Assembly: GCA_025782395.1 (NCBI GenBank)
Contig: JALGZD010000046.1
Span: 1-64,000, forward strand
Source: a bacterium
GTDB taxonomy: Bacteria > Joyebacterota > Joyebacteria > Joyebacterales > Joyebacteraceae
Length of the DNA: 64,000 bases
Reading direction: 5' to 3'
The translations under genes were made by a program, and so were the position numbers. Positions 7,463-15,210 of this stretch are shown piece by piece. A model generated the notes under the pieces. The model was given only the letters and a program-made list of their open reading frames with translations, was not told the DNA's origin and did not search any database. Numbering within the stretch: the stretch's first letter is position 1; every line of letters begins with the position of its first letter.

Positions 7463-8785
7463 CTACCTCCGCTTTCTTACTAGGATGCGGATAGGAGTAC
7501 CTATAAAACCATACTCCCTCCTTAGCTGATTTACAAGATAGCGACGGTAGGTGTTGTCTATCGCGCGCGGGTCGCTGACGAAGATGACAAATGTCGGGGG
7601 GCGCACGCCGATCTGAGTGGCATAGAGGATATTGCCGCGCCTGCCTGCCTTCGGCGGGCGCCGGTCGGCGGCGTCATGGATCAGCCGGTTCACGCGGGAG
7701 GTCTGAAGCCGGCTGGAGGCCTGAGCGTAGATCTCACCGGCCAGGGTCAGTATGCGCCCGGCTCGCTGCCCCGTGAGCGCAGATGTCTGCAGAACCGGGG
7801 CGTAGCGCGCAAACGGGAGATCCTCTTCGGCTTGCCTGACGTACTCGCCGGCTGTGCTGTTGTCCTTGTTGATGAGGTCCCACTTGTTGTAGACGACAAT
7901 CAGCCCCCTGCCTGCGTCGTCAGCGAAGCCGGCAATGCGGGCGTCCTGGGCGACGATGCCGAGTGTCGAGTCGACTACCAGCACGACAACGTCAGCACGC
8001 TCGATGCTTTTCAAGGCACGCATTGCACTGTAGTACTCGACGCCCCTCGAGATCTTCGATTTCCTTCTCAGACCTGCCGTGTCTATCAGGATGAACGTCT
8101 GTTCGTCGTGCATCACGACCGTGTCGATGGCGTCCCGCGTCGTTCCCGGGGTTGCATCGACGATTGTGACATCGCGTCCCGCGATCCTGTTGGTCAGCGA
8201 CGATTTACCCACGTTCGGACGACCCACGAGGGCTACACGTATGCCCTCCATGCCGCCGCTTCCGCCGGTCTCCGGGATCAGCTCGACTATCCGGTCCATC
8301 AGATCGCCGGTTCCCCTGCCGTGGAGTGCTGAGACCGGAAGTGGTTCGCCGAGTCCCAGTCTGTGGAAGTCGTGTATGTCGACCTCACCCGCCTGGTCGT
8401 CGACCTTGTTCACCGCGAGAATCAAGGGGGTCGCTGATGTTCTCAGGAGAGACGCGATCTCCGTGTCGATCGATGTTGCTCCCGTCCTCCGATCGACGAC
8501 GAATACGATCACGTCCGCCTCGTCCATCGCGACGCTCGCCTGGATCCGGATGAGCCCGGTCATCCCTTCGTCCACGGCCGGCACCAAGCCGCCCGTGTCA
8601 ACGATGACGAACGCTCGTTTCTCCCAGTCCGTCTCGCGGTAGTGCCGGTCCCTCGTTACACCGGGCTCGTCATCAACGACGGCCGCCCTCGTTCGCGTAA
8701 GCCGGTTGAACAGCATCGACTTGCCGACATTCGGCCGTCCGACTATGGCTACAATCGGCAGTCGATCTCGCCCGGTCTCTGTCAT
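7463..8785 (-). CDS. der: Ribosome-assembly GTPase Der (EngA)
   Basis: Essential GTPase with two tandem G domains needed for 50S subunit maturation. Each G domain has its P-loop GRPNVGKS, with NKVD and NKWD specificity motifs and DTAG/DTGG switch motifs, followed by the C-terminal KH-like domain ending FVSDPRAIDNTYRRYL. I place the start at the ATG at 8785, which overlaps the DUF512 stop as ATGA and is preceded by GAGGGAAG; an upstream in-frame extension to 8818 has no support. About 440 residues, normal for Der. Confidence 0.97.
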   Translation of the reverse strand: MTETGRDRLPIVAIVGRPNVGKSMLFNRLTRTRAAVVDDEPGVTRDRHYRETDWEKRAFVIVDTGGLVPAVDEGMTGLIRIQASVAMDEADVIVFVVDRRTGATSIDTEIASLLRTSATPLILAVNKVDDQAGEVDIHDFHRLGLGEPLPVSALHGRGTGDLMDRIVELIPETGGSGGMEGIRVALVGRPNVGKSSLTNRIAGRDVTIVDATPGTTRDAIDTVVMHDEQTFILIDTAGLRRKSKISRGVEYYSAMRALKSIERADVVVLVVDSTLGIVAQDARIAGFADDAGRGLIVVYNKWDLINKDNSTAGEYVRQAEEDLPFARYAPVLQTSALTGQRAGRILTLAGEIYAQASSRLQTSRVNRLIHDAADRRPPKAGRRGNILYATQIGVRPPTFVIFVSDPRAIDNTYRRYLVNQLRREYGFIGTPIRILVRKRR

Positions 8786-10101
8786 ATGTTCGCTTCCCTC
8801 TGAGAGCTCTGCACGCAATCCGCGATCGCGTCCACGATATCATGCGCTCGAACGAGTTGATTGAGCCCGGTGGCCGCCGCTATCTCTCGAAGTGTCATCC
8901 CATCTATCGTCAGACCGTCTGCGTTGAATGCCTCCCCCGGCAAGAGCGTGAGTCCCTCCGGGCGTTCCTTGCGGAGTGCCCTGGTCATGTCCTCTCCTGA
9001 CAGGAGTCCGGCGACAGTCACGCTTCGTCCAAGAAAGCGGTTCTCCACGGCGATCACCCGCGTCTCAATCGGGGCCACGGACGCAAGCGCCCGACCGATC
9101 ACTTCCTGAAGAAACGGGGCTGCGAGCTCTGCCGTGACGATTGTGAGAGCCATCGGCTCGGAGACGATGCGCTCGAGCTCCACGATTCGATGCGAGAGCG
9201 TGCGCTCGAAGAACCTCAGAAGCCCGACTCCGTTTTCAAGCTGTGGAAACTCGCCGTAGTGTTCGTAGGGCGGGAGCTCAATACCTGCGAGCAGGTATAG
9301 CTCATCGGCCGCATAGACTCTCGGACTCCCGGTTGCATCCTGAAAATCCTTCTGGCGGCTCCGGATGATCGCCACAAGCTCGCGGGCAGTCCCCTGGGTC
9401 ACCGGCTCTAGGTGAGGCAATCCCTGCCTGTGCCGGGTGAGTCCGACGGGGACGACTGCGATGGACTCCATGCGCGCTCCGAGCGAGAGGAGATCATCGA
9501 GTGTCCGCTCGAACGCAGATCCGTCGTTGATGCCCGGACAAATCACAATCTGAGCGTTGAGCGATATGCCGCCCTCGATGAGCCGGGCAAGTTCCTCCAT
9601 GATCGGTGCAGCATCGGGGTTTCCCAGCAAACGCCGTCTCACGCGATCATCCGTCGCGTGCACCGAGACGTACAGAGGCGACAGCTTCTGCTCCACGATC
9701 CGGTCGTGATCTCCTGCGGGCAGGTTCGCCAGGGTCACATAGCTGCCGTCCGTAAACGAAAGCCTGTAATCCTCGTCTTTGATGTAAAGAGACGGCCTGA
9801 GGCCCGCTGGCAGCTGGTCGACGAAACAGAAAATGCAGCGATTCGAGCAGGTCCGGACTCTGTCGGGGGCCAACTCGATACCGCTATCCGCAGGATGCAG
9901 AGCGGGAAGCGAGACGGCCATGCGGTCTCCGTCCCGCACGAACACGAACAGAAGCTCGTCCTTATCCGCTTCCCAGCCGGTAACGTAGGCAACGTCAATG
10001 GCGTCACGGATCGGTCGTCCGGCTATCTCGACAAGGTCGTCGCCGGACAGTATTCCCGCTAGCTCCCCGGCTGAGCCGGCCTCGATGGACAGCACCTTCA
10101 T
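8782..10101 (-). CDS. PDZ, radical SAM and DUF512 domain protein
   Basis: Three-part protein of uncharacterised function. Residues about 1-75 resemble a PDZ domain (VLSIEAGSAGELAGILSGDDL), then comes a radical SAM core with the cluster motif CSNRCIFCFVDQLP, and the rest is DUF512. Such proteins occur widely in anaerobes and cyanobacteria. The ATG at 10101 starts MKVLSIEAG behind GGAGAG; the open frame reaches 10179 but that part overlaps tRNA-Gly and is excluded. It overlaps der by four bases, an association seen in several phyla that hints at a translation- or ribosome-linked role (inference). Confidence 0.88.
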   Translation of the reverse strand: MKVLSIEAGSAGELAGILSGDDLVEIAGRPIRDAIDVAYVTGWEADKDELLFVFVRDGDRMAVSLPALHPADSGIELAPDRVRTCSNRCIFCFVDQLPAGLRPSLYIKDEDYRLSFTDGSYVTLANLPAGDHDRIVEQKLSPLYVSVHATDDRVRRRLLGNPDAAPIMEELARLIEGGISLNAQIVICPGINDGSAFERTLDDLLSLGARMESIAVVPVGLTRHRQGLPHLEPVTQGTARELVAIIRSRQKDFQDATGSPRVYAADELYLLAGIELPPYEHYGEFPQLENGVGLLRFFERTLSHRIVELERIVSEPMALTIVTAELAAPFLQEVIGRALASVAPIETRVIAVENRFLGRSVTVAGLLSGEDMTRALRKERPEGLTLLPGEAFNADGLTIDGMTLREIAAATGLNQLVRAHDIVDAIADCVQSSQREANI

Positions 10102-10167
10102 GCAGTCTGCTCTCCGGTTGCTTCGTGCCCACGCAGCGGCGCCGGGCACCGCTGCCGAACATAAATA

Positions 10168-10243
10168 TGGAGCGGGCAACGGGATTCGAACCCGCGACTC
10201 TCAGCTTGGGAAGCTGATACTCTACCAACTGAGTTATGCCCGC
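10168..10243 (-). tRNA. tRNA-Gly (anticodon CCC)
   Basis: Minus-strand cloverleaf: acceptor GCGGGCA/TGCCCGC with discriminator T and encoded CCA, anticodon stem TCAGC/GCTGA closing TTCCCAA, so anticodon CCC. The T loop reads TTCGAAT. It lies 25 bases downstream of a near-consensus promoter and 66 bases before the DUF512 gene. Confidence 0.97.
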
Positions 10244-10267
10244 TCAGAGCGCTTGCCTGTGCAAATC

Positions 10268-10296
10268 AGCATATGCTCCACTGAGGGCGGTGTCAA
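10268..10296 (-). promoter_or_regulatory. Strong putative promoter for tRNA-Gly
   Basis: Minus-strand consensus TTGACA, a 17-base spacer and TATGCT. It drives tRNA-Gly and plausibly the DUF512-der-plsY-gpsA operon. It lies back-to-back with the plus-strand promoter at 10326. Confidence 0.72.
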
Positions 10297-10325
10297 GGCG
10301 CATCCCCCACCCTTGAGGATTGGGG

Positions 10326-10354
10326 TTGCGCACGCACCGATGCTGCCATAGAAT
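10326..10354 (+). promoter_or_regulatory. Putative promoter for the sulfatase-like gene
   Basis: Plus-strand TTGCGC, a 17-base spacer and TAGAAT, with the expected transcript start about 60 bases before the ATG at 10422. The same -35 box, TTGCGC, is seen at the cmk promoter. Confidence 0.6.
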
Positions 10355-10421
10355 ATAGTGGCATCGTAAACAAGCTTGTTCACCACACCGCTGGCTCACA
10401 ATAAGGATCAGGATCGTAAGC

Positions 10422-12407
10422 ATGCTGGCGGACCCGATATCCGGCTCCACTCTGGAGATGAGACCGGCCGCCGCCGTCGGAGCAGCCGCAAGGGACGGTG
10501 CCTTCCTGTTCGCGGCGCTCGGTCTTCTCGAGTGGGTAGTGCTTGAACTCAAGGCTCCCGTGCACTCGGGCTGGTTGCTGATACGTGACCTCGGGTGGAA
10601 CGTGTTCGTCTACTCAGCAGTCGGAGCTCTGCTGGGTGTCGTTGTCGGCACGATCCTGGTTGCCTTTTCGCATCTCTCCAGTCGCCGCGCCTCTGGAGCC
10701 GGCGTCCCCGGACTCCACAGACACCACGTTTGCTGGTCGGCCCTTTTGGCCTGCACTCTTGGGTTCTATTGGGTTTTCGCCGCCAATCGCCTATGTCCGC
10801 GGGACTTCCGGGATCCTGTTGCACTTGCTCTGAGTGGTGTGGCTCTCCTCTTGGCCGTCATGATGTTCTTTGTTCTCCTCAAGATCGGGCGAGGCGGTGT
10901 TGGCCACCTCCGACGCGTCAGGCTGACAGTATCTCTTCTACTCATCTTGTGGCTTCCTTTCTACATCGTGTCCGCCGAGCCTGCAGTTGGGCGGACTCGC
11001 GGCACCCGGATTCCGGAAGAGAATGCCGAGGTCATGGATGCCGGTGGATGTCCCAATATCATCCTGATCATGACGGACACGACGAGGTCCGACTGCCTCG
11101 GTTGCTACGGTTCGGAGGAGTGTCCCACGCCGAACTTCGACCGTCTCGCTCGGGAGGGTGTTCTCTTCGAGCAGTGCATCTCGGTGGAGCCGCTGACGCG
11201 CCCGATGACGTGCACGCTCTTTACGGGTCTCTATCCCAGAACACACGGGGTCGACACACACACGAAGTCACTGGACGACGACTTCCTGACGTTAGCTGAG
11301 GTCCTTCGGAGTCGAGGATACGAGACTGCGGCGTTCACCGCGGCTTCGGTTCTTAGCGGCTTTTTCGGAACCGATCAGGGTTTCGACCTCTACATGGAAC
11401 CGACGGAACCGTGGTGGTACTTGAGATCGGATTTCGCGGTCCGGCGCCTCTACATCTTGCTCACTTCGTGGGGGAACTGGGAGATGGAGATACGCGCCGA
11501 CGAGACAACGCGCCGTGCAACTCGCTGGATCGGCAAGGAGCGAGAACGGCCGTTCTTCGCGTTCGTCCACTACTTCGATCCACACGCGCCGTACGACCCA
11601 CCGCGCCGCCACGATCTGGCCGCGTCGGATGGACTCGAGGATCTGCCGGTACCGTACGAGTATGAAGCGCAACGTTTCGAAGATGGCTTCGACATGCCCG
11701 ACGACTACCTGTTACTGCAGTGGAGGCGCTACCATAGCGAGATCGCGTTCGTTGATGAGGAGGTCGGGAAACTAATGGCGTTTCTCGATGAGGAGAGGCT
11801 GGCTGAGGAAACCGTGGTTCTCCTCGTTGGCGACCACGGTGAGGGGTTCGAGCACGGCTTCTACTTCGCTCACGCGTACAGGCTCTACGATGCGCTCGTG
11901 CACGTACCTTTCATCATACGCTATCCCGGTGGGGTCGCCGGACAGCGTGTTGCCGCGCAGGTCCGCCTTATCGACATCTTCCCTACGCTCCTGTCGCTGG
12001 CAGGAGTCGAGCCGGGACCAGAGATCCAGGGCGAGGGTCTCCTGTCGCTAATGGAGCCGGCCACCGAGAGTGCGACCGGATTGGGCGCAGGTTCTCGCGA
12101 TCGACCGGCCTACTGCCAGACCGATTGCGGGGACTCCAGACCGTTCTACGCAGGGATGTCATTCGGCGTCAGGATGCCGCCGTGGAAGTACATCGAATCA
12201 CCTGAGATCGGTCTCATCGAATTGTACAACCTGGACGCGGATCCCCTTGAGACTGAGAATCTGGCAGAGAGACGGCAGGACCTGGTGGTTGGATTCGCAG
12301 CGGACCTTCAGACATGGATGGAGGAGACGGAATACCGTGAGGTTGAGCCCGAGGCGCTCAGCCCGGAGTTCCTCGAGGCACTGAGAGCACTTGGATATCT
12401 GCAGTGA
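10422..12407 (+). CDS. Membrane-anchored alkaline-phosphatase-superfamily hydrolase (sulfatase-like)
   Basis: The N-terminal 190 residues hold about four membrane spans; the remainder is a periplasmic or extracytoplasmic sulfatase fold. Metal-site motifs are present: IILIMTDTTRSDCLGCYG at the start and LLVGDHGEGF later, with HYFDPHAPYDPP between. At the nucleophile position (normally Cys or Ser in CxPSR) the sequence reads LTRPMTCTLFTGLYP, so the nucleophile would be threonine, which cannot be matured to formylglycine. It may thus be a phosphatase or phospho-group transferase and not a sulfatase. It is one of only two plus-strand genes in the first 56 kb, has its own promoter, and converges on miaA. 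Substrate unknown. Confidence 0.85.
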   Translation: MLADPISGSTLEMRPAAAVGAAARDGAFLFAALGLLEWVVLELKAPVHSGWLLIRDLGWNVFVYSAVGALLGVVVGTILVAFSHLSSRRASGAGVPGLHRHHVCWSALLACTLGFYWVFAANRLCPRDFRDPVALALSGVALLLAVMMFFVLLKIGRGGVGHLRRVRLTVSLLLILWLPFYIVSAEPAVGRTRGTRIPEENAEVMDAGGCPNIILIMTDTTRSDCLGCYGSEECPTPNFDRLAREGVLFEQCISVEPLTRPMTCTLFTGLYPRTHGVDTHTKSLDDDFLTLAEVLRSRGYETAAFTAASVLSGFFGTDQGFDLYMEPTEPWWYLRSDFAVRRLYILLTSWGNWEMEIRADETTRRATRWIGKERERPFFAFVHYFDPHAPYDPPRRHDLAASDGLEDLPVPYEYEAQRFEDGFDMPDDYLLLQWRRYHSEIAFVDEEVGKLMAFLDEERLAEETVVLLVGDHGEGFEHGFYFAHAYRLYDALVHVPFIIRYPGGVAGQRVAAQVRLIDIFPTLLSLAGVEPGPEIQGEGLLSLMEPATESATGLGAGSRDRPAYCQTDCGDSRPFYAGMSFGVRMPPWKYIESPEIGLIELYNLDADPLETENLAERRQDLVVGFAADLQTWMEETEYREVEPEALSPEFLEALRALGYLQ

Positions 12408-12419
12408 TCTTCGGGAGAT

Positions 12420-13409
12420 CTAGTTCGCACCGGTTCGATATTCTCTCCATCGCGTCACAATCAGTCGGGCGGCTTCTTCCTCCCCTATTTCCCCCATATC
12501 CAGCCAGTCCACACCCTCGATAGAAGAGAACCACGTCATCTGACGTTTCGAGTAGCGTCTCGTGTTCCGCTTGATCAGCTCGACGGCCTCCGTGAAGTCG
12601 GCACCGCCGACCGCAAGGACATCGAGGATCTCACGATACCCGACTGCATCCGCCGCTGGAAGTCCCGGCAGAAGGACCGCCGAGTCGAAGAGGCGTCGCA
12701 CCTCGTCGATCAGTCCGGCGGCGACCATCGTGTCAACTCGACAGTCTATCCGCGCGTACAGACGCTCGCGATCCATGGTCAGTCCGAAGTAGACAGGAGC
12801 ATAGATCGGCTTGCGTCCCCTCCTTGACTGCCAGCTTGTGAGCGTGGAGCCGGTCAAGATGTAGACCTCGAGGGCTCTCACGATACGGAGAGCGTCGTTC
12901 GGGTGGATTCGTGATGCCGAATCGGGGTCGACGGCCTTGAGCTCCTCATGAAGGATTCCGGAACCATTCTCGCGGGCTCGCTGTTCGAGCTTCTCCCGGA
13001 CGCGTTCATCGCGACCCGGCCCTTGGAAGAGCCCCTCGAAGAGCGACCGCACGTAGAAACCGGTGCCTCCGACGAGGATCGGCTCCGCCCCGGCGGAGAT
13101 GATGGATGCAACCGCGCGCTCGGCGTCGATCGCGAACCGTGCAGCGTCGTACGCTTCGCTCGGTTCCATGATGCTGATCAGATGATGTCGGGCGAGCCGG
13201 GACTCATCGGGCGTCGGTTTCGCCGTGCCGATGTCGAGCTGTCGGTAGATCTGACGCGAGTCGGCGGAGACGATTTCTCCGCCGAGTTCCTGAGCCACAC
13301 GGACTGCGACACTCGTTTTTCCAGAGGCTGTGGGACCGACTATGGCAAGTACGCTGCGCAAGAGCTTGCCTTTCCGACTAGGTGCGCCCGAATCTCTTGT
13401 GAAGCTCAT
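12420..13409 (-). CDS. miaA: tRNA dimethylallyltransferase
   Basis: Adds dimethylallyl to N6 of A37 in tRNAs that read UNN codons. The P-loop AIVGPTASGKTS, the SADSRQIYRQLDIGTAKP segment, ILVGGTGFYVRSL and the C-terminal RRYSKRQMTWF are all present. The start is uncertain: the ATG at 13409 overlaps mutL by 32 bases, whereas a TTG at 13361 after GGAAAGG gives the usual short N-terminus. It is last in the mutS-mutL-miaA run. Its product is the substrate of MiaB, encoded near 21 kb. Confidence 0.96.
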   Translation of the reverse strand: MSFTRDSGAPSRKGKLLRSVLAIVGPTASGKTSVAVRVAQELGGEIVSADSRQIYRQLDIGTAKPTPDESRLARHHLISIMEPSEAYDAARFAIDAERAVASIISAGAEPILVGGTGFYVRSLFEGLFQGPGRDERVREKLEQRARENGSGILHEELKAVDPDSASRIHPNDALRIVRALEVYILTGSTLTSWQSRRGRKPIYAPVYFGLTMDRERLYARIDCRVDTMVAAGLIDEVRRLFDSAVLLPGLPAADAVGYREILDVLAVGGADFTEAVELIKRNTRRYSKRQMTWFSSIEGVDWLDMGEIGEEEAARLIVTRWREYRTGAN

Positions 13410-15210
13410 CGAGGGTCATGCGCATGAAGGTCGGACGACCGTGCGGGCACGAGTATGGCAGTTCGGTGGCGAACAGCTGATCCAGGAGCGCACGCATCTC
13501 TTCCTGCGCCAGCGCGTCGCCGGCCTTGATGGCCGTCTTGCATGCCATCGTGGTTGCGATGCTCTCAATGATGTCCCTGTCAGCCCGCTTGCCGGAAGGC
13601 ATCTCGGCCAGCAGATCGTGAAGGATCCGGTCGTGAGCCAGTTTTGGGAAAGCTCCGGGGACCGCTTCCATGAGCACGGTCCTTCCGCTCATCGGCCTGA
13701 CCGAGAACCCGAGGCGTGTCAGGAGCGAGTCCACGCTCTTGAAGGAGTCCGATTCGGCGGGAGACAATTCAACAGCGATCGGAAAGAGAAGCTGCTGACT
13801 CGGCCCGGCCTCGACAGCGCCGGACAGGCGTCTCCTCACCTGCTCATAGATGACGCGTTCGTGCGCGGCATGCTGGTCTACGATCAGCACCCCTTCCCGG
13901 GTCTGCACGAAGATGTAGGTGCGGTGCAGCTGCCAGAACTTGACCTGTTCGCCCGTTTCCAGCGACGTGATGTGCCCGGCCTCGCCGGTTCGCTGACGGA
14001 TGTCGTAGCCTTCCTTGAGCGTTCGAGCGGGTTCTCGTACAGCAGAAGGGAAACTGAGTTCCCCCGTCCGAAATGGAAGACGTGTCGCCGGGATCTCACC
14101 ATTTCTTCTTCCAGACTCATACGAGCCCACACCGGTTGCCGCACGACTCATTCCGCTTGTCCGACTTCCGCTTTCAGGAGGCGTATCGCCTACGCCAACC
14201 GTAAGAGTGGGAGCGATATCGTGTTCCATGAGCGTATTGCGCACCGCGTTCTCTGCCAGTGCAAAGACACGCCTCTCTTCACTGAAGCGCACCTCTCTTT
14301 TCGTTGGGTGCACGTTCGCATCTACGAATCGGCTGTCCACATTGATCACGAGCGCAAAGATCGGGTGCCGATTACGCGGAAGGAGCTCCCCGTATCCGGC
14401 CCGCACCGCTGCAGAAAGGAGACGGCTCTTGACCGGGCGTCCGTTGACGGCGAGAAGCTGGAAGGCGCCCCGTGCACGCGCGATGGATGGCTTGCCGACC
14501 AGTCCGCCGACGGTGTACGGACCGTCGGTGTGAACGACGTGAAAGGCCTCTCCTGCGCGTGCGCTTCCAAGCACCTCCAGAGCCCGCTCGAGGATCCCCG
14601 GCGCGGGCAAGAGAGCGAGCACGGATCTGCCATCGACCGTGAGATCGAAGCGAATGTGCGGATAGAGGATGGCGTATTCGGTCACCGAGTCGAGTATCTT
14701 TCTCAATTCAACTCTGTTGCTCTTCAAAAACTTGCGTCTCGCCGGAGTGTTGAAGAACAGCGAGGAAATCTCCATCGTCGTGCCGTGTGACCGCCCGGCC
14801 GGCCGGACGTCCTTGACCGTTCCTCCGAGCAGGCTCACCTCGGTTCCCTCGGATGAACGCGGCTCGCACGTAACGAGCCGCACACGGGAGACTGAGGATA
14901 TGCTTGGGAGCGCTTCACCACGGAAGCCGAGGGTTTCGATGGTTTCGAGATCGTGCTCGCCCGAGATTTTGCTGGTCGCGAACCGGTCGAACGCGGCAAG
15001 CGCATCGTCGGAGTTCATTCCGACTCCATTGTCCGCTACGCGGATGAGATCGCTTCCGGCTCCCTTGATATCGATGGATATGGCGTCGGCCCCGGCGTCG
15101 ATCGAGTTCTCGACGAGTTCTTTCACCACCGAATGCGGCCCCTCTACAACCTCGCCCGCGGCGATTCTGTTGGCCAGAGCCTCGCTGAGTATCCGGATTC
15201 TACTCGGCAT
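13378..15210 (-). CDS. mutL: DNA mismatch repair protein MutL
   Basis: GHKL ATPase that links MutS mismatch recognition to strand excision. N-terminal motifs are ENSIDAGADAISI, DNGVGM and GFRGEALPSI. The C-terminal domain contains DQHAAHERVIYE (Asp445), ACKTAIKAGD and CPHGRP, the metal-binding endonuclease motifs, so this MutL should nick DNA itself as in bacteria lacking MutH. A proline/serine-rich linker of roughly 90 residues joins the halves. 610 residues. It overlaps mutS by 11 bases upstream and miaA downstream. Confidence 0.97.
   Translation of the reverse strand: MPSRIRILSEALANRIAAGEVVEGPHSVVKELVENSIDAGADAISIDIKGAGSDLIRVADNGVGMNSDDALAAFDRFATSKISGEHDLETIETLGFRGEALPSISSVSRVRLVTCEPRSSEGTEVSLLGGTVKDVRPAGRSHGTTMEISSLFFNTPARRKFLKSNRVELRKILDSVTEYAILYPHIRFDLTVDGRSVLALLPAPGILERALEVLGSARAGEAFHVVHTDGPYTVGGLVGKPSIARARGAFQLLAVNGRPVKSRLLSAAVRAGYGELLPRNRHPIFALVINVDSRFVDANVHPTKREVRFSEERRVFALAENAVRNTLMEHDIAPTLTVGVGDTPPESGSRTSGMSRAATGVGSYESGRRNGEIPATRLPFRTGELSFPSAVREPARTLKEGYDIRQRTGEAGHITSLETGEQVKFWQLHRTYIFVQTREGVLIVDQHAAHERVIYEQVRRRLSGAVEAGPSQQLLFPIAVELSPAESDSFKSVDSLLTRLGFSVRPMSGRTVLMEAVPGAFPKLAHDRILHDLLAEMPSGKRADRDIIESIATTMACKTAIKAGDALAQEEMRALLDQLFATELPYSCPHGRPTFMRMTLDELHKRFGRT

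Noticed and set aside
10102-10179. N-terminal extension of the DUF512 protein
   Set aside because: It would overlap the tRNA-Gly gene, and the PDZ domain begins at the ATG at 10101.
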